A DNA stretch of 64,000 nt from Pedobacter foliorum (GCF_013266735.1 NZ_JABSNU010000003.1:248001-312000); one strand, 5' to 3'; positions 8,179 through 17,949 are shown, counted from the first letter of the stretch. The notes: a model not told the origin generated them from the sequence alone. Program-made: numbers and translations.

Positions 8179-9030
8179 CTACAAGCTGATCCAGTTTTTC
8201 GGAAATGACATACGGACATCCGGATCAGTATGATTTACCCACTTTTTAGGGCCGACAACAATCTTATTAGGGTTTGGATTAAGCCAGGCTGCCCACCAGC
8301 TAAAGCTGCTGTTGGCAATGATGTTATGCTTGCAGGCGCTCATTAATTGCATATCAATGTAGCTAGACAATCCTTTATTCCAAGAGATAAAGGTACAGTT
8401 ATCTAGCTTTAGATTTTCTGTACACCAAAGGATGTCATCAGAGAAAATAAAGAAATCAGGAGAGGTTATATTGGATTGGATGAAGTTAAGTGCCTGTTTA
8501 TAATACTCGAGGCCACATAATCCACCAAGAAGTGGGTCTATAAGGTAATCTCCTCTTCTGATGTGAATGGAAACGCTATTCTTAAGTTTAATCTGATCTA
8601 AAATCTGTTGGTTTTCCGTAGAAAGAGGGGCTGTAAATTTGAAATCGCTTCTTATCTCATCGGCAATATTCTCAAAATATTCAAGATTTTGCCAGTAGCC
8701 CCAATAGTATCCTGTTTTTGGGTTCTTCAGAATCGATTCGTCGAAAGAAAAGAGTGTTTTTTCTTCTGTATAAGTATTCTTGAGACCAAGTATTCGCCTA
8801 AGTTTTCTATAAACCCATTTTTTATTGTAATATAAGTTACTCGTAAACGAAGAGACTTTGTTTATTTTTACACCAAAGATATTCTCCAATTCAAACCCAT
8901 TATGTAGTGGGTAGTCATTATACCCTTGTAAATCTGCCTTAACATTTGGGAATTTATTCTGCAAGGACTTATACAAGCTATATTGAAACATTTGATTGCC
9001 TAAACCACCTAGAAATCTGATAACTTTCAT
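8179..9030 (-). CDS. Family GT11 alpha-1,2-fucosyltransferase-like enzyme
   Basis: 283 residues of the GT11 family, which transfers L-fucose (or sometimes galactose) from a GDP-sugar to O-2 of an acceptor sugar. Diagnostic motifs are GGLGNQMFQYS near residue 8, SIHIRRGDY with H156, R158, R159 and D161 for GDP-fucose binding, and HNIIANSSFSWWAAWLN at 235-251. GDP-fucose synthesis genes (gmd, fcl) are not in the window, so they must be elsewhere if the donor is fucose. Confidence 0.88.
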   Translation of the reverse strand: MKVIRFLGGLGNQMFQYSLYKSLQNKFPNVKADLQGYNDYPLHNGFELENIFGVKINKVSSFTSNLYYNKKWVYRKLRRILGLKNTYTEEKTLFSFDESILKNPKTGYYWGYWQNLEYFENIADEIRSDFKFTAPLSTENQQILDQIKLKNSVSIHIRRGDYLIDPLLGGLCGLEYYKQALNFIQSNITSPDFFIFSDDILWCTENLKLDNCTFISWNKGLSSYIDMQLMSACKHNIIANSSFSWWAAWLNPNPNKIVVGPKKWVNHTDPDVRMSFPKNWISL

Positions 9031-9089
9031 TGAATTGTTTATAATATTTTAGTAAAATGGGGGATATTGTGGCCAGGCATCATACTCTT

Positions 9090-10109
9090 TTAGTTAGATA
9101 ATTGGCCTAGTCCTTTGATTGAAAGCTTAAATGCCTTTCTAAGCTGACGGAAACTTACATAAGACCATTTAAAAATATTCTTATTTAGTAATAGCGAAAG
9201 CGCATTCATTTTGGCTTTTTTGGCATAGATTATTTCAAACCAATAGTTAAACAACATCATTTCAAAGGGTATTTCAGGATATTTATTTAAAGACCTGTTT
9301 GCTGCCTTTAATTTGGTGAATAAGGAAATATAGTCTGTGAAATTGGATGCGCTGTAATTCCATTCTAATATGCTGAGAAATGCATCGGTTAATTTTTTGT
9401 CAGCCTTTATTTGGAGCTTATTAAGCTGCTTCTCTTTAATTGAACGAACTTTTGTCCTGCCGAGTTCGGATTGTACTATGGAGGTGTTGCTGCCATGAAT
9501 TCTGTATTTTACCAGAATGGAATCTAAGTTACCTACAGGATATTTGTCCGAAATTCGTATAAATAGTTCATAATCCTCAGCCGGGGCATAGTCGTTGTAG
9601 CCGTTTAATTCTCTTAATACGGCTGTTTTATACATTACTGTTGAGTTGATATAGGTATTTTGAAAGAGCAGCGTCATTTTTATTTTATCGGGGTCTGTAG
9701 GAACAGTAAATCGGTTATCAACTACTGGAGTACCAACTTCGTCTATAACAGCACCATGTCCGCCGCATAATGCAAAATCCGGATGTTCCTGAAAGAAGTT
9801 GTATTGAAGTTCTAAGCGATTATGTATAGCAACATCATCACTATCCAATATAGCGATATATTCGCCCATAGCTTCATTTACAACTACATTCCTCGTATAT
9901 GTTAAGCCTCGGTTTTTATCATTATGAATTAACCTAATCCTGGGATCTTTAAAATTGTTTATTACATCAACCGTTTTATCTGTAGAGCCATCATTCACGA
10001 TCAATAATTCAAAGTTTTCAAAAGTTTGGTCTAAAATACTTTGAATAGACTCACTTATATAATTTGCTGCGTTGTAAGCAGCCATAAAAACTGTTATTTT
10101 TGGATTCAT
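9090..10109 (-). CDS. Family 2 glycosyltransferase
   Basis: 339 residues with a GT-A fold domain at the N-terminus: TVFMAAYNAANYISESIQS, IVNDGSTDKT, and the DxD-type metal site YIAILDSDDVA near residue 95. The catalytic acid region is PAEDYELFIRI. The C-terminal 130 residues are helical, without a clear membrane anchor, so the enzyme probably works on the cytoplasmic face. It is part of the minus-strand run, about 65 bases after the GT4 gene. Donor and acceptor are not predictable. Confidence 0.9.
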   Translation of the reverse strand: MNPKITVFMAAYNAANYISESIQSILDQTFENFELLIVNDGSTDKTVDVINNFKDPRIRLIHNDKNRGLTYTRNVVVNEAMGEYIAILDSDDVAIHNRLELQYNFFQEHPDFALCGGHGAVIDEVGTPVVDNRFTVPTDPDKIKMTLLFQNTYINSTVMYKTAVLRELNGYNDYAPAEDYELFIRISDKYPVGNLDSILVKYRIHGSNTSIVQSELGRTKVRSIKEKQLNKLQIKADKKLTDAFLSILEWNYSASNFTDYISLFTKLKAANRSLNKYPEIPFEMMLFNYWFEIIYAKKAKMNALSLLLNKNIFKWSYVSFRQLRKAFKLSIKGLGQLSN

Positions 10110-10174
10110 GCTGAACAGGATAATGTTGATGCGCGGAATTAGGGTTATGAGCGATAATTATATAAAAAAGGATA

Positions 10175-11347
10175 TTATTTGGCCACTACGGACAATTCCC
10201 TTCTGTATGCCTCATCAAAATCACATTCATCAGAGAGTTGCTTTATAGTATTAAAAGCATTGTTACTAAAACTCTTTAAGAGCGATCTGTTTTTGACAAA
10301 GATTTCTAGTTCCTTAACAAATAACATTGCAAGATCCTCTATGTTATCGAGATTCTCAACTAGAATTCCATTTTCTTTTTTGGTAGAAATATAATTTGAA
10401 AGCTCGCCAACATTCGTTGATATTGGCACAACGCCCATGTTCATCCCCTCAAAAACAACAAGTCCCCAGCTTTCTCTATGCGAGGTAAGCAGTAATAAAT
10501 GTCCTTCTTTGTAATAGTTATTTAAGATAGTTTTATCGTGGACCTCTCCAATAATCAGTGAATTCGGCGGAACGGCTGTTTCTTCCGCTTTAAAATCGCC
10601 GATAATTTTAAATTCAATAGGCAGGTTTAGCTGGTGACAGATTTCTGCAATCCTGATAAGCACATTAGGTCGTTTCTCTGGGCTATTTCGGGCAACGAAA
10701 AGAATCTGTAATACCCCTTCGTAATCTTTTACAGGAAAAAAATCGTCAAAGGCGATTTTATTCTGGATGACTGTCAATTTTTCTAAATACTTATCTGGTA
10801 CATTATTTAGTCGGTACAATTCTTTAAATTGTTGAATCAGTACCTTTCCTACCACTATCCTTTTGTTTATTCTAGGCACATGAGGGATGCTGTACCATTC
10901 TATCCCTTTGTCATCATCTGTAAAATTATGCATGATATCTATTACCTGAACATGAGGCTCCAAAAGAGGAATCAGATCATACATAAACCTACTACACCAA
11001 CCAGAAACTACCGGACTTTCCTGTGCGTTTATTGCTTCAGCTAACTTTTTGAACAGGTGTTGTTTAAGCTCTTTTTTCTCAGCCCACCTGCCCAGCTCAA
11101 TGACATCGGCGGCTGCCTGAAATTCTTTTTGGAATCCGTTAGTTATGGACCTGTCTGTAATAAAACAAAGTGGTTTAGGGTCATTAAAAAGATTCATAAT
11201 ATCTACATGGACACGTTCTGCACCTCCAAAAGACCAGGAGGGAAAGAAAAAGTAAATATTTCTTTTCTTTGAAAGTTGTGTTTTTATGTTAGAATATTTG
11301 GATAAAGCAGTAATATTTTCTGCGAATCTTTTAATCTTTTTAAGCAT
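10175..11347 (-). CDS. Family GT4 glycosyltransferase
   Basis: 390 residues, GT-B fold. The N-terminal domain shows FPSWSFGGAERVHVDIMN, the glycine-rich acceptor side. The C-terminal domain has FVARNSPEKRPNVLIRIA and ESWGLVVFEGMNMGVVPIST, the E-x7-E nucleotide-sugar motif of GT4. Likely a retaining transferase for a hexose or related sugar. It sits in the minus-strand run between two GT2 genes, 49 bases after the upstream one, and is likely co-transcribed. Confidence 0.9.
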   Translation of the reverse strand: MLKKIKRFAENITALSKYSNIKTQLSKKRNIYFFFPSWSFGGAERVHVDIMNLFNDPKPLCFITDRSITNGFQKEFQAAADVIELGRWAEKKELKQHLFKKLAEAINAQESPVVSGWCSRFMYDLIPLLEPHVQVIDIMHNFTDDDKGIEWYSIPHVPRINKRIVVGKVLIQQFKELYRLNNVPDKYLEKLTVIQNKIAFDDFFPVKDYEGVLQILFVARNSPEKRPNVLIRIAEICHQLNLPIEFKIIGDFKAEETAVPPNSLIIGEVHDKTILNNYYKEGHLLLLTSHRESWGLVVFEGMNMGVVPISTNVGELSNYISTKKENGILVENLDNIEDLAMLFVKELEIFVKNRSLLKSFSNNAFNTIKQLSDECDFDEAYRRELSVVAK

Positions 11348-11396
11348 AATGAATTTTTTGGACTCTTGTTTTATAGGATTAGATGTAAAGATTCAG

Positions 11397-12362
11397 TTAT
11401 CCCGACATGAGTTTTTTTATTTTCGAGGTAATTGAATCCGGAGAAATAATAGATGGTAGTAAATAACTCAGAATCTTTCTTTGTCTTGTTTTTTTTGTGG
11501 ATGAAGAGAAAATATATCTAATTGGAGTGATTAAAGTTAACCTTACTCTATTAAATAGGCTCAATGTACCATTAGGGCCAAATTTTAATGCCAAATAGTA
11601 ATCGTCCATAATTGAATTGGCATTACTAAAATTGTCATATAAACTATTTTTATAATTCAATGTCAGCCTTCCTGATGTGATATAGTGTTTCAAAGATAAA
11701 TTAGAATCATAATATAATTGATACCCTTTAAGAACGATCCTTAAGCAGTATTCGGTATCTTCTGCCGTTAATATTCTTTGATTATTTTTATCTATTAAAA
11801 GTGAAGGGAATGTCTTGTAGGTGTCCAAGTAGAGTTGTGTTCTTGATGCTAACCCTGCTCCCCATAGGCTCGCTCTATAAGTGATACTACCCGTGTTTTT
11901 GGCTTGCTCTCCTACAGCATATCCTTCTTTAGCTGCCTCGAACCATTCAGGGAAGTTAGCGCCATCTTCTGCTACAGCAATAGCCTGACCGCCAGCGGCT
12001 CCAATTCTAGGGTTTTTATCCAGAATGTTAAATGCAATATTCACATAATCCTGGCTTAGCCAATTATCGTCATCACAGATTATAAAATACTCATAGTTAG
12101 CTAAGGTTATTCCTTTTTGAAAAGCAAATAATTTGCCAGGGGTACTTTCGTAGGCAATGTTTAAGGGAACATTTTTAACATTATGTTTTTCCCATATCTC
12201 TGTTGCGAGGACGGATGTGCCGTCTGTTGATGCATTGTCTACAAGGAGAATCTCCCAGTTTAAGTTTTTTGGAACAACCTGAGCGGCAAGATGATTTAGT
12301 GTTTCTGAAAGCCTAGGTGCTCCATTATAAGTACAAATAATAACGGTAATGCCTTTTTTCAT
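11397..12362 (-). CDS. Family 2 glycosyltransferase
   Basis: 321 residues. TVIICTYNGAPRLSETLNHL, LLVDNASTDGT, and the metal site YFIICDDDNWLS mark a GT-A inverting transferase; AEDTEYCLRIVLKGYQL supplies the acidic ED motif. The C-terminal part (LTLITPIRYIFSSS) is hydrophobic and basic and may lie on the membrane. It starts 24 bases after the ABC exporter gene, so the two are probably one transcript. Confidence 0.9.
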   Translation of the reverse strand: MKKGITVIICTYNGAPRLSETLNHLAAQVVPKNLNWEILLVDNASTDGTSVLATEIWEKHNVKNVPLNIAYESTPGKLFAFQKGITLANYEYFIICDDDNWLSQDYVNIAFNILDKNPRIGAAGGQAIAVAEDGANFPEWFEAAKEGYAVGEQAKNTGSITYRASLWGAGLASRTQLYLDTYKTFPSLLIDKNNQRILTAEDTEYCLRIVLKGYQLYYDSNLSLKHYITSGRLTLNYKNSLYDNFSNANSIMDDYYLALKFGPNGTLSLFNRVRLTLITPIRYIFSSSTKKTRQRKILSYLLPSIISPDSITSKIKKLMSG

Positions 12363-12386
12363 TGAATTTTATTCCTTCTTTTTGAA

Positions 12387-14213
12387 TTAGCTAAATGTTT
12401 GTAATTCAATTAACTTTTTGTAGAGGCCATTATAGTTAACCAACTCCTGATGTGTTCCGGTTTCAATAATCTCTCCCTTGTCAATAACAATGATAAGATC
12501 AGCACCATGTATTGTACTTAATCTGTGAGCAATTACAACTGAAGTACGATTTTCCATCAATTTGTTTAGAGCATCCTGAACAAGTTTTTCTGATTCTGTA
12601 TCTAGGGCTGAGGTTGCCTCGTCAAGAAGCATAATCGGTGGGTTTGCTAAAACGGCTCTTGCAATACATAAGCGCTGTTTTTGACCGCCTGACAATTTGT
12701 TTCCTCTATCGCCGGTATAAGTCTGATAACCATTTTCAGTCTGTAGGATGAACTCATGTGCGTTAGCAATTTTTGCAGCGGCAATTACCTCCTCTTCGGT
12801 TGCGTTTGGTTTGGCAAAGGCTATATTGTTAAATATGGTATCATTAAATAAAATAGATTCCTGATTAACCATACCCAGTTGAGAACGAATGCTCTCTACA
12901 GTTAAGTCTGCATAGTCGAGTCCATCAATTTTAATATGCCCTGATTTAGGGTCATGGAATCTGAGTATCAAATCCATAAGGGTACTTTTTCCCCCTCCCG
13001 AAGGTCCAACTAATGCTACAGTTTTACCCTTTTCAATAGTAAGATTAATGTTCCTTAGTACCTCTTTTGATTCATATGAAAATGAGACATTTTCAAAAAC
13101 CAGGGAATTATTGAAAGAAGATATTTCTTTTGCATTTGGCTTGTTAACCTGTTCTGGCTTGGTGTCAATTAAATCGAGAACACGTTCTCCGGCAGCTATT
13201 CCGGTATGTATTCCGCTAAAGGAATCAGTAAGGGCTTTAGCCGGGCGCATTACTTGCGAAAATATAGCTATATATGCGATAAATTGACTTGTTGATAATG
13301 CTCCTGGTTGATTACTAATAATTAAACGCCCCCCATACCAAACTATGAATGAGACCATTACAATGCTTAAGAATTCAGAGAGGGGAGATCCAAGTTGCTG
13401 GCGTCTTACCATCTTCCGATTAATATTTGAGTAAAAAACATTCTCATTGTGGAACTTGTCCTTTACTCTCTCAGAAGCGTTAAATGCTTTGATAATCTTT
13501 ATCCCGCCCAGAGCTTCATCCAAAAACCCAATCATTTTTGCAAATGACTCGTGAGCTTCCTTAGCTTGATGTTTTATTCTTTTTACAATTTTGCTTATTA
13601 CAAAAGCCGAAATTGGAATGACTAGTAAGGAGAATAGTGTTAGCTTTACGGAAATTGATAAGAGCACCAAAACGTAGAAAATGAGTGTAAGAGGCTCTTT
13701 AAATACTACTTGTAGTGTATTTGTAACTGTAAATTGTACAACTTGTACATCGGCAGAAACTTTTGATATAATGTCTCCTTTACGTTCGTTATTGAAATAG
13801 CCAACATGTAAGTTCATTACATTTTCAAACACTGTTTTCCGTAGATTAAGTAAGGTGTGAACCCTTAAATCTTCCATTGTTCGTTGAGAGAAATATCTGA
13901 ATATATTAGAAAGTAAAACAGAGATGACAATAATGATACAGATATAAGTTAAGGTTTTCTCTTGTCCGTTTGTGATTATTGATGAGTTTACAAACTCTTT
14001 GAACTGAGCAGTAATATTAAATGCTGAAGCTGCATTGTCGGCCAGTCCGGCACTTTTAGTGGGCGTTTTAGAGATTAAAGTTTCAAATAATGGCGCTAGT
14101 AAAGTAAGGTTCAGTACACTAAATATAACAGAAAGAACTGTGGTGATAACATAGGGTATAGCAAATTTTTCTATCGGTTTTGCAAAGGAAAGTAATCTGA
14201 AATAGATTTTCAT
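12387..14213 (-). CDS. MsbA-type ABC exporter (fused permease and ATPase)
   Basis: 608 residues. Six membrane helices in the first about 320 residues, then a nucleotide-binding domain with Walker A VGPSGGGKSTLM (about residue 400), signature LSGGQKQR, Walker B IMLLDEATSALD and H-loop VVIAHRLS. Such half-transporters act as homodimers. Because it is the first gene of a run of glycosyltransferases, a lipid-linked sugar or lipid A core is the likely cargo (as for MsbA or PglK); drug export is less likely. A loop near residues 45-75 is Ser/Thr/Ala-rich and periplasmic. Confidence 0.88.
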   Translation of the reverse strand: MKIYFRLLSFAKPIEKFAIPYVITTVLSVIFSVLNLTLLAPLFETLISKTPTKSAGLADNAASAFNITAQFKEFVNSSIITNGQEKTLTYICIIIVISVLLSNIFRYFSQRTMEDLRVHTLLNLRKTVFENVMNLHVGYFNNERKGDIISKVSADVQVVQFTVTNTLQVVFKEPLTLIFYVLVLLSISVKLTLFSLLVIPISAFVISKIVKRIKHQAKEAHESFAKMIGFLDEALGGIKIIKAFNASERVKDKFHNENVFYSNINRKMVRRQQLGSPLSEFLSIVMVSFIVWYGGRLIISNQPGALSTSQFIAYIAIFSQVMRPAKALTDSFSGIHTGIAAGERVLDLIDTKPEQVNKPNAKEISSFNNSLVFENVSFSYESKEVLRNINLTIEKGKTVALVGPSGGGKSTLMDLILRFHDPKSGHIKIDGLDYADLTVESIRSQLGMVNQESILFNDTIFNNIAFAKPNATEEEVIAAAKIANAHEFILQTENGYQTYTGDRGNKLSGGQKQRLCIARAVLANPPIMLLDEATSALDTESEKLVQDALNKLMENRTSVVIAHRLSTIHGADLIIVIDKGEIIETGTHQELVNYNGLYKKLIELQTFS

Positions 14214-14277
14214 CGAGATATATTTAGTAGTTTATCTGTTATGCTAATTTTGTTGTGTAAAACAAGTAATTAAAAAG

Positions 14278-14285
14278 CAAAGGTA
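14278..14285 (-). promoter_or_regulatory. -7 box for the minus-strand glycan operon
   Basis: Read on the minus strand this is TACCTTTG, a perfect TAnnTTTG, 64 bases before the ABC exporter start. No good -33 match. Probably the promoter of the 14.2-7.2 kb run. Confidence 0.5.
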
Positions 14286-14478
14286 CACACTATTTAGTTT
14301 TTTTGAGTTAGGATTCATTTAACCTACCTATATTTCTGCGACTCTTCTTTTGACAATAACCGTTGAAATTATTTTTTTGCTATAATTATCGTTAATTTTG
14401 GTTTTGTTATTATCAGCAGAAGCCGGGTAGTTTGCCATGTTCAAGTTTGTTAAAATGGCGACGTAGTATAAAACGGTG

Positions 14479-14486
14479 TATATTTG
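14479..14486 (+). promoter_or_regulatory. -7 box directly before a glycosyltransferase start
   Basis: TATATTTG, perfect TAnnTTTG, with only 6 bases between the box and the ATG at 14493. Transcription would begin at or within a few bases of the ATG, so the mRNA is probably leaderless. Confidence 0.55.
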
Positions 14487-14492
14487 TATTTC

Positions 14493-15596
14493 ATGTATCA
14501 AAGCAGTTCAATTGACATAGTTATACCTTCTTTTAGGTTAGATGAAAATATACTTTTAAATATTTATAATGTTGAAAGGCCCAATGGGTTTTTAGTAAAT
14601 TTTTACATTGTTGCAGATAATCCATCATTAGTTATACCGGATCAGATTTTAAAATTAGCTACAGACAATAAAATTAATCTGATTAGAAATGAAGTGAATT
14701 TGGGGTTTTCTAAAACCCGTAATAATGGTATTCGTTTAGGTAGTGGTAAATGGGTCTTATTACTGGATGACGATATTATTCCTTCTAAAAGGCTATTGAC
14801 TGCATATGTTGAAGCGATTCAAAAGAATCAGGATTCAATTGGTTTTGCGGGGGTAACCAATTTCCCTAAGCCATTTAATTCGGCTACTCTAGCTATGGAT
14901 ATCAGTGGGACAACTGGGCATTTTAAGGCCGCTCTAGAGAACAAACCTTTGGTCTGGGTGCCTACAGCGAATGTTATGTTAAATAGGGAAAAAATGGATC
15001 TAACTTTATTTAACGAAAAGCTAAGTAAAGGGGGAGAGGACATCGAGTTTCTACTTCGGAATAGCTTATTACACAAGGAAAAGTATATTCCCGTACCAGA
15101 CGCAGTTGTAGAACATCCGTGGTGGAATAATGGGGCTGTCCAAACGGAGAGAATCTTTAGATATGGGCGTGGTGCAGCAGATATTGCCATCCTCAGCACA
15201 ATTAAGCCTTATACTTATCATGATTTCCTGAATACCTCAGAGTGTCTTTTTCTTTTATTGATTTTTTCGCCTCTAGTTGTGATTCTTTCTTCGGTTAATG
15301 AGTTGTTTCTATTGATGTTCCTAATTCTTTTTGCAGAGGTTTTAACGAATGTGATTAAGATGCTTTATAAATCAAAGGAGGTTTCGTTTTCTGTTGCGTT
15401 GAATCTTTTTTGGATCAAGAACTGTTATGAAGCAGGTTACCTTTTTGAAAGTTTATTAAAGGGTAACCTGTCAGGTTTTGGAGAGCGTATTGAAATGGGG
15501 TTTGTTAAGGAAAAACCTAGCTGGTTTAGATTAAATAAATGGAAGATAATAAAGATGACGCTTTTAGTAACAATGGTTACACTGACTCTTCTATAA
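14493..15596 (+). CDS. Family 2 glycosyltransferase with C-terminal membrane helices
   Basis: 367 residues. IDIVIPSFRLDENIL, then RNEVNLGFSKTRNNGI and the metal site WVLLLDDDIIPSKR; GGEDIEFLLRNSL and VVEHPWWN complete a rhamnosyltransferase-like GT2 domain. About residues 250-290 form two membrane helices, and a hydrophobic tail ends the protein. I chose ATG 14493 over TTG 14484 because the TTG overlaps the promoter box. This is the only plus-strand gene in the cluster; its end overlaps the convergent gene by 20 bases. Confidence 0.88.
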   Translation: MYQSSSIDIVIPSFRLDENILLNIYNVERPNGFLVNFYIVADNPSLVIPDQILKLATDNKINLIRNEVNLGFSKTRNNGIRLGSGKWVLLLDDDIIPSKRLLTAYVEAIQKNQDSIGFAGVTNFPKPFNSATLAMDISGTTGHFKAALENKPLVWVPTANVMLNREKMDLTLFNEKLSKGGEDIEFLLRNSLLHKEKYIPVPDAVVEHPWWNNGAVQTERIFRYGRGAADIAILSTIKPYTYHDFLNTSECLFLLLIFSPLVVILSSVNELFLLMFLILFAEVLTNVIKMLYKSKEVSFSVALNLFWIKNCYEAGYLFESLLKGNLSGFGERIEMGFVKEKPSWFRLNKWKIIKMTLLVTMVTLTLL

Positions 15597-16377
15597 TTCC
15601 ATTCTTACAACGGACTGTTTTCTTTTTTACAGTATTTAGATATTTTTTGAAGTTTATATCTTCATTATGTCTGGAGTTTATTTTGTGATGAAGGTGGAAG
15701 CAAACTGCTTTCAATTTTAATTGTCTTTGTCTTATCCCAAGATTTGTTAACCTGGCGGCAAGCTCAATGTCCTCATGACCCCAACCCTCTAATTCATTGT
15801 TGTAACCGTTTACTGTAATAAAGTCGTTTTTCCAAAATGAAAAATTACAACCTCTAAGGTTGTTTGACCGAAAGTGGTTGCCTTTAAATAAGCCCGAAAG
15901 GATGGGTAAGTAGCTTGCATTTATTTTACTGCCGACTCCTGGAGTTAGGGAACTGATGTGTATATTTTTGGTGTTTATAATTGTATTGGTCAGGTTAGGA
16001 GAAAGCATTGATCGGCTTCCTTTTATGTAGTAACCATGCTGAGCCTCTTCAATGTGATCGGCAATAAATTTGGGATGCAAAATAATATCGCCATCTATTT
16101 GTATGATGTAATTGCCAGATGCAGAAGAGATAGCTCTATTCATGATAATGGTTTTCCTAAAGCCAATATCTTCCTGCCAAAAGTGTTTTACAGGAATTTG
16201 TATCTGTTTTTTGAATGCTTCAATTATTGATTTGGTTCTTTCATCTGAGCCATCATCTGCAATAATGATTTCATCAGGGAGGACTCTTAAATTCAAAACG
16301 CTCTTGAAGACAAGTTCAAGTGCCTTTGGCCAATTATATGTGGATATAACAAGAGTTGCGGAGATTTTGTTGTTCAT
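15577..16377 (-). CDS. Family 2 glycosyltransferase (chondroitin-polymerase-like), paralogue B
   Basis: 266 residues. N-terminal GT2 domain with VISTYNWPKALEL, IIADDGSDERT and metal site IIQIDGDIILHPKF, then a C-terminal galactosyltransferase-like (Glyco_transf_7C) segment GWGHEDIELAARLTNLGI and a His-rich end. It resembles the gene before it over almost its whole length (shared HFWQED-x-GFRKT and IDGDII), so the two arose by tandem duplication. Gap to the upstream copy is 2 bases, so they are co-transcribed. Confidence 0.9.
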   Translation of the reverse strand: MNNKISATLVISTYNWPKALELVFKSVLNLRVLPDEIIIADDGSDERTKSIIEAFKKQIQIPVKHFWQEDIGFRKTIIMNRAISSASGNYIIQIDGDIILHPKFIADHIEEAQHGYYIKGSRSMLSPNLTNTIINTKNIHISSLTPGVGSKINASYLPILSGLFKGNHFRSNNLRGCNFSFWKNDFITVNGYNNELEGWGHEDIELAARLTNLGIRQRQLKLKAVCFHLHHKINSRHNEDINFKKYLNTVKKKTVRCKNGIIEESV

Positions 16378-16379
16378 GA

Positions 16380-17189
16380 CTATAGGTATTTGTTTATGCC
16401 AGATTCACAATAAACCTTTTTAAGGGCTATAGTTTCCTTAAATAAAGCCTCGTTTTCCGCTAACTGAGCTCTGGAATTTTCTTTGTGATATATATGGAAT
16501 GCAACGGCTCCCAATTTCAGAAAACGTTTTTTTATTCCTATATTTAGTAAACGAGCAATGAATTCTTTGTCCTCTGGACCCCACCCAATAAAACTCTCAT
16601 TGTAGCCATTTACTTTTATCGCATCCGAACGCCAAAAGGCCATATTGCACCCATGAATTTCATATAGTTCGGCGCCTTTGATTTTGTATTTTTTTTGGAA
16701 AAGAGGCCATAGAAAAGGGATACGTATAACACTGAAAAAATTGGCTATATTTTTACTGAAGATATTAATTTTAGAAGTGTCCTTGTTGATCAACTTGGCC
16801 GAGTACTCTTCATTTATATAACCACGACTTGCCCTTACGAAGGAACCAGCCCTAGCGAAATTTAAATGATCTTCAATAAACTTTCTATGAATGATGATGT
16901 CGCCATCTATTTCAATAATGTAGTCGCTCTTTGCACCAGCAATAGCTTTATTTAATATAAGCGTTTTCCTAAATCCATTATCTTCCTGCCAAAAATGGAC
17001 TATTGGAACTTTGAATAGTTTTTTGTACTTTTCAATAATTGTTCTGGTCTCATCGGTAGACCCATCATCTGCAATAAGTATTTCATCCGGCATTTTTGAC
17101 TGGAGTAGAACATTGGATAGAACTAAATCCAATGCCTCAGGCCAGTTGTAAGTAGAGATTAATAAAGCAGCTGTTATTTTTTTTTGCAT
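16380..17189 (-). CDS. Family 2 glycosyltransferase (chondroitin-polymerase-like), paralogue A
   Basis: 269 residues, close paralogue of the next gene. LISTYNWPEALDLVLSNVL, ILIADDGSTDET, HFWQEDNGFRKTL and metal site YIIEIDGDIIIHRKF form the GT2 domain; GWGPEDKEFIARLLNIGI is the C-terminal 7C segment with the ED pair. The middle region (about 130-175) differs most from the paralogue and may set acceptor choice. Soluble, cytoplasmic by sequence. Donor unknown. Confidence 0.9.
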   Translation of the reverse strand: MQKKITAALLISTYNWPEALDLVLSNVLLQSKMPDEILIADDGSTDETRTIIEKYKKLFKVPIVHFWQEDNGFRKTLILNKAIAGAKSDYIIEIDGDIIIHRKFIEDHLNFARAGSFVRASRGYINEEYSAKLINKDTSKINIFSKNIANFFSVIRIPFLWPLFQKKYKIKGAELYEIHGCNMAFWRSDAIKVNGYNESFIGWGPEDKEFIARLLNIGIKKRFLKLGAVAFHIYHKENSRAQLAENEALFKETIALKKVYCESGINKYL

Positions 17190-17289
17190 TAGGTAGATTG
17201 GGATGAAGGCTCAAATTTACAACTTGTGCAGACTAATTTATAATTCAGTAAAATTTGTCACTTCCATATGAGTGTTATCTTGTTTGAAT

Positions 17290-17949
17290 TTATTCGGGTT
17301 TCAATACAGTTGAAGTGACCTGTAGTTTTTTCCAGTGATTCGACTTCTTTTCATATAAGAAAAACTTTGCTAGTTTGTACTTATCTTTTAGGTATGGTGC
17401 ATATTCTATGCCAAATGCTCTGTGTGGTATGTCCGGGTTTTTTGATAAACAATCATTAATCGCGGCGGTGTATACAGTGGGCCCTGTCATCTTATGTACA
17501 TCATGTGGGTATTCATTTCTTCTAATATTCTCCAGCATCAGCTCCATGGTTCTTTGAAGGAAGGGGTGGCCGGCTTCATAAAATAATGCCCATTGTACAT
17601 AGCAAATAGGATTCTTTTCAGGAGATAGTATCGCCACATCATCAGGGTTGATAAAATGACTAAAATTCTTTTTAACATTACAATCAATATCCAGATATAC
17701 TCCCCCTTTTTTTAATAAAATGGCATATCTGAAAAAGTCTGCTTTGGCAGCACCAATATTCAATCTTTTATATAGCCTATATGTTTCTTCATCAAACTCT
17801 TCGGAGATGAACTTGTCAATCCTTTCATCGTCATAAAACTCATAAATATAGTCCGGATTTCTCTTTAGAAATTTGGAGATATGCCATCGCGTAATTAATG
17901 GTAAATTCTTTGATTTGAATGTTTGGTGTATAATTTTTGGTATCGACAT
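17290..17949 (-). CDS. Family GT32 (OCH1-like) glycosyltransferase
   Basis: 219 residues. IPKIIHQTFKSKNLP at the N-terminus, GAAKADFFRYAILLKKGG and the DxD motif VYLDIDCNV are the signature of the glycosyltransferase DXD/OCH1 family; KMTGPTVYTAAIND is the typical distal motif. Members add mannose, galactose or similar sugars in capsule or LPS synthesis. First gene of the upper minus-strand run, 100 bases before the two GT2 paralogues. Confidence 0.88.
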   Translation of the reverse strand: MSIPKIIHQTFKSKNLPLITRWHISKFLKRNPDYIYEFYDDERIDKFISEEFDEETYRLYKRLNIGAAKADFFRYAILLKKGGVYLDIDCNVKKNFSHFINPDDVAILSPEKNPICYVQWALFYEAGHPFLQRTMELMLENIRRNEYPHDVHKMTGPTVYTAAINDCLSKNPDIPHRAFGIEYAPYLKDKYKLAKFFLYEKKSNHWKKLQVTSTVLKPE

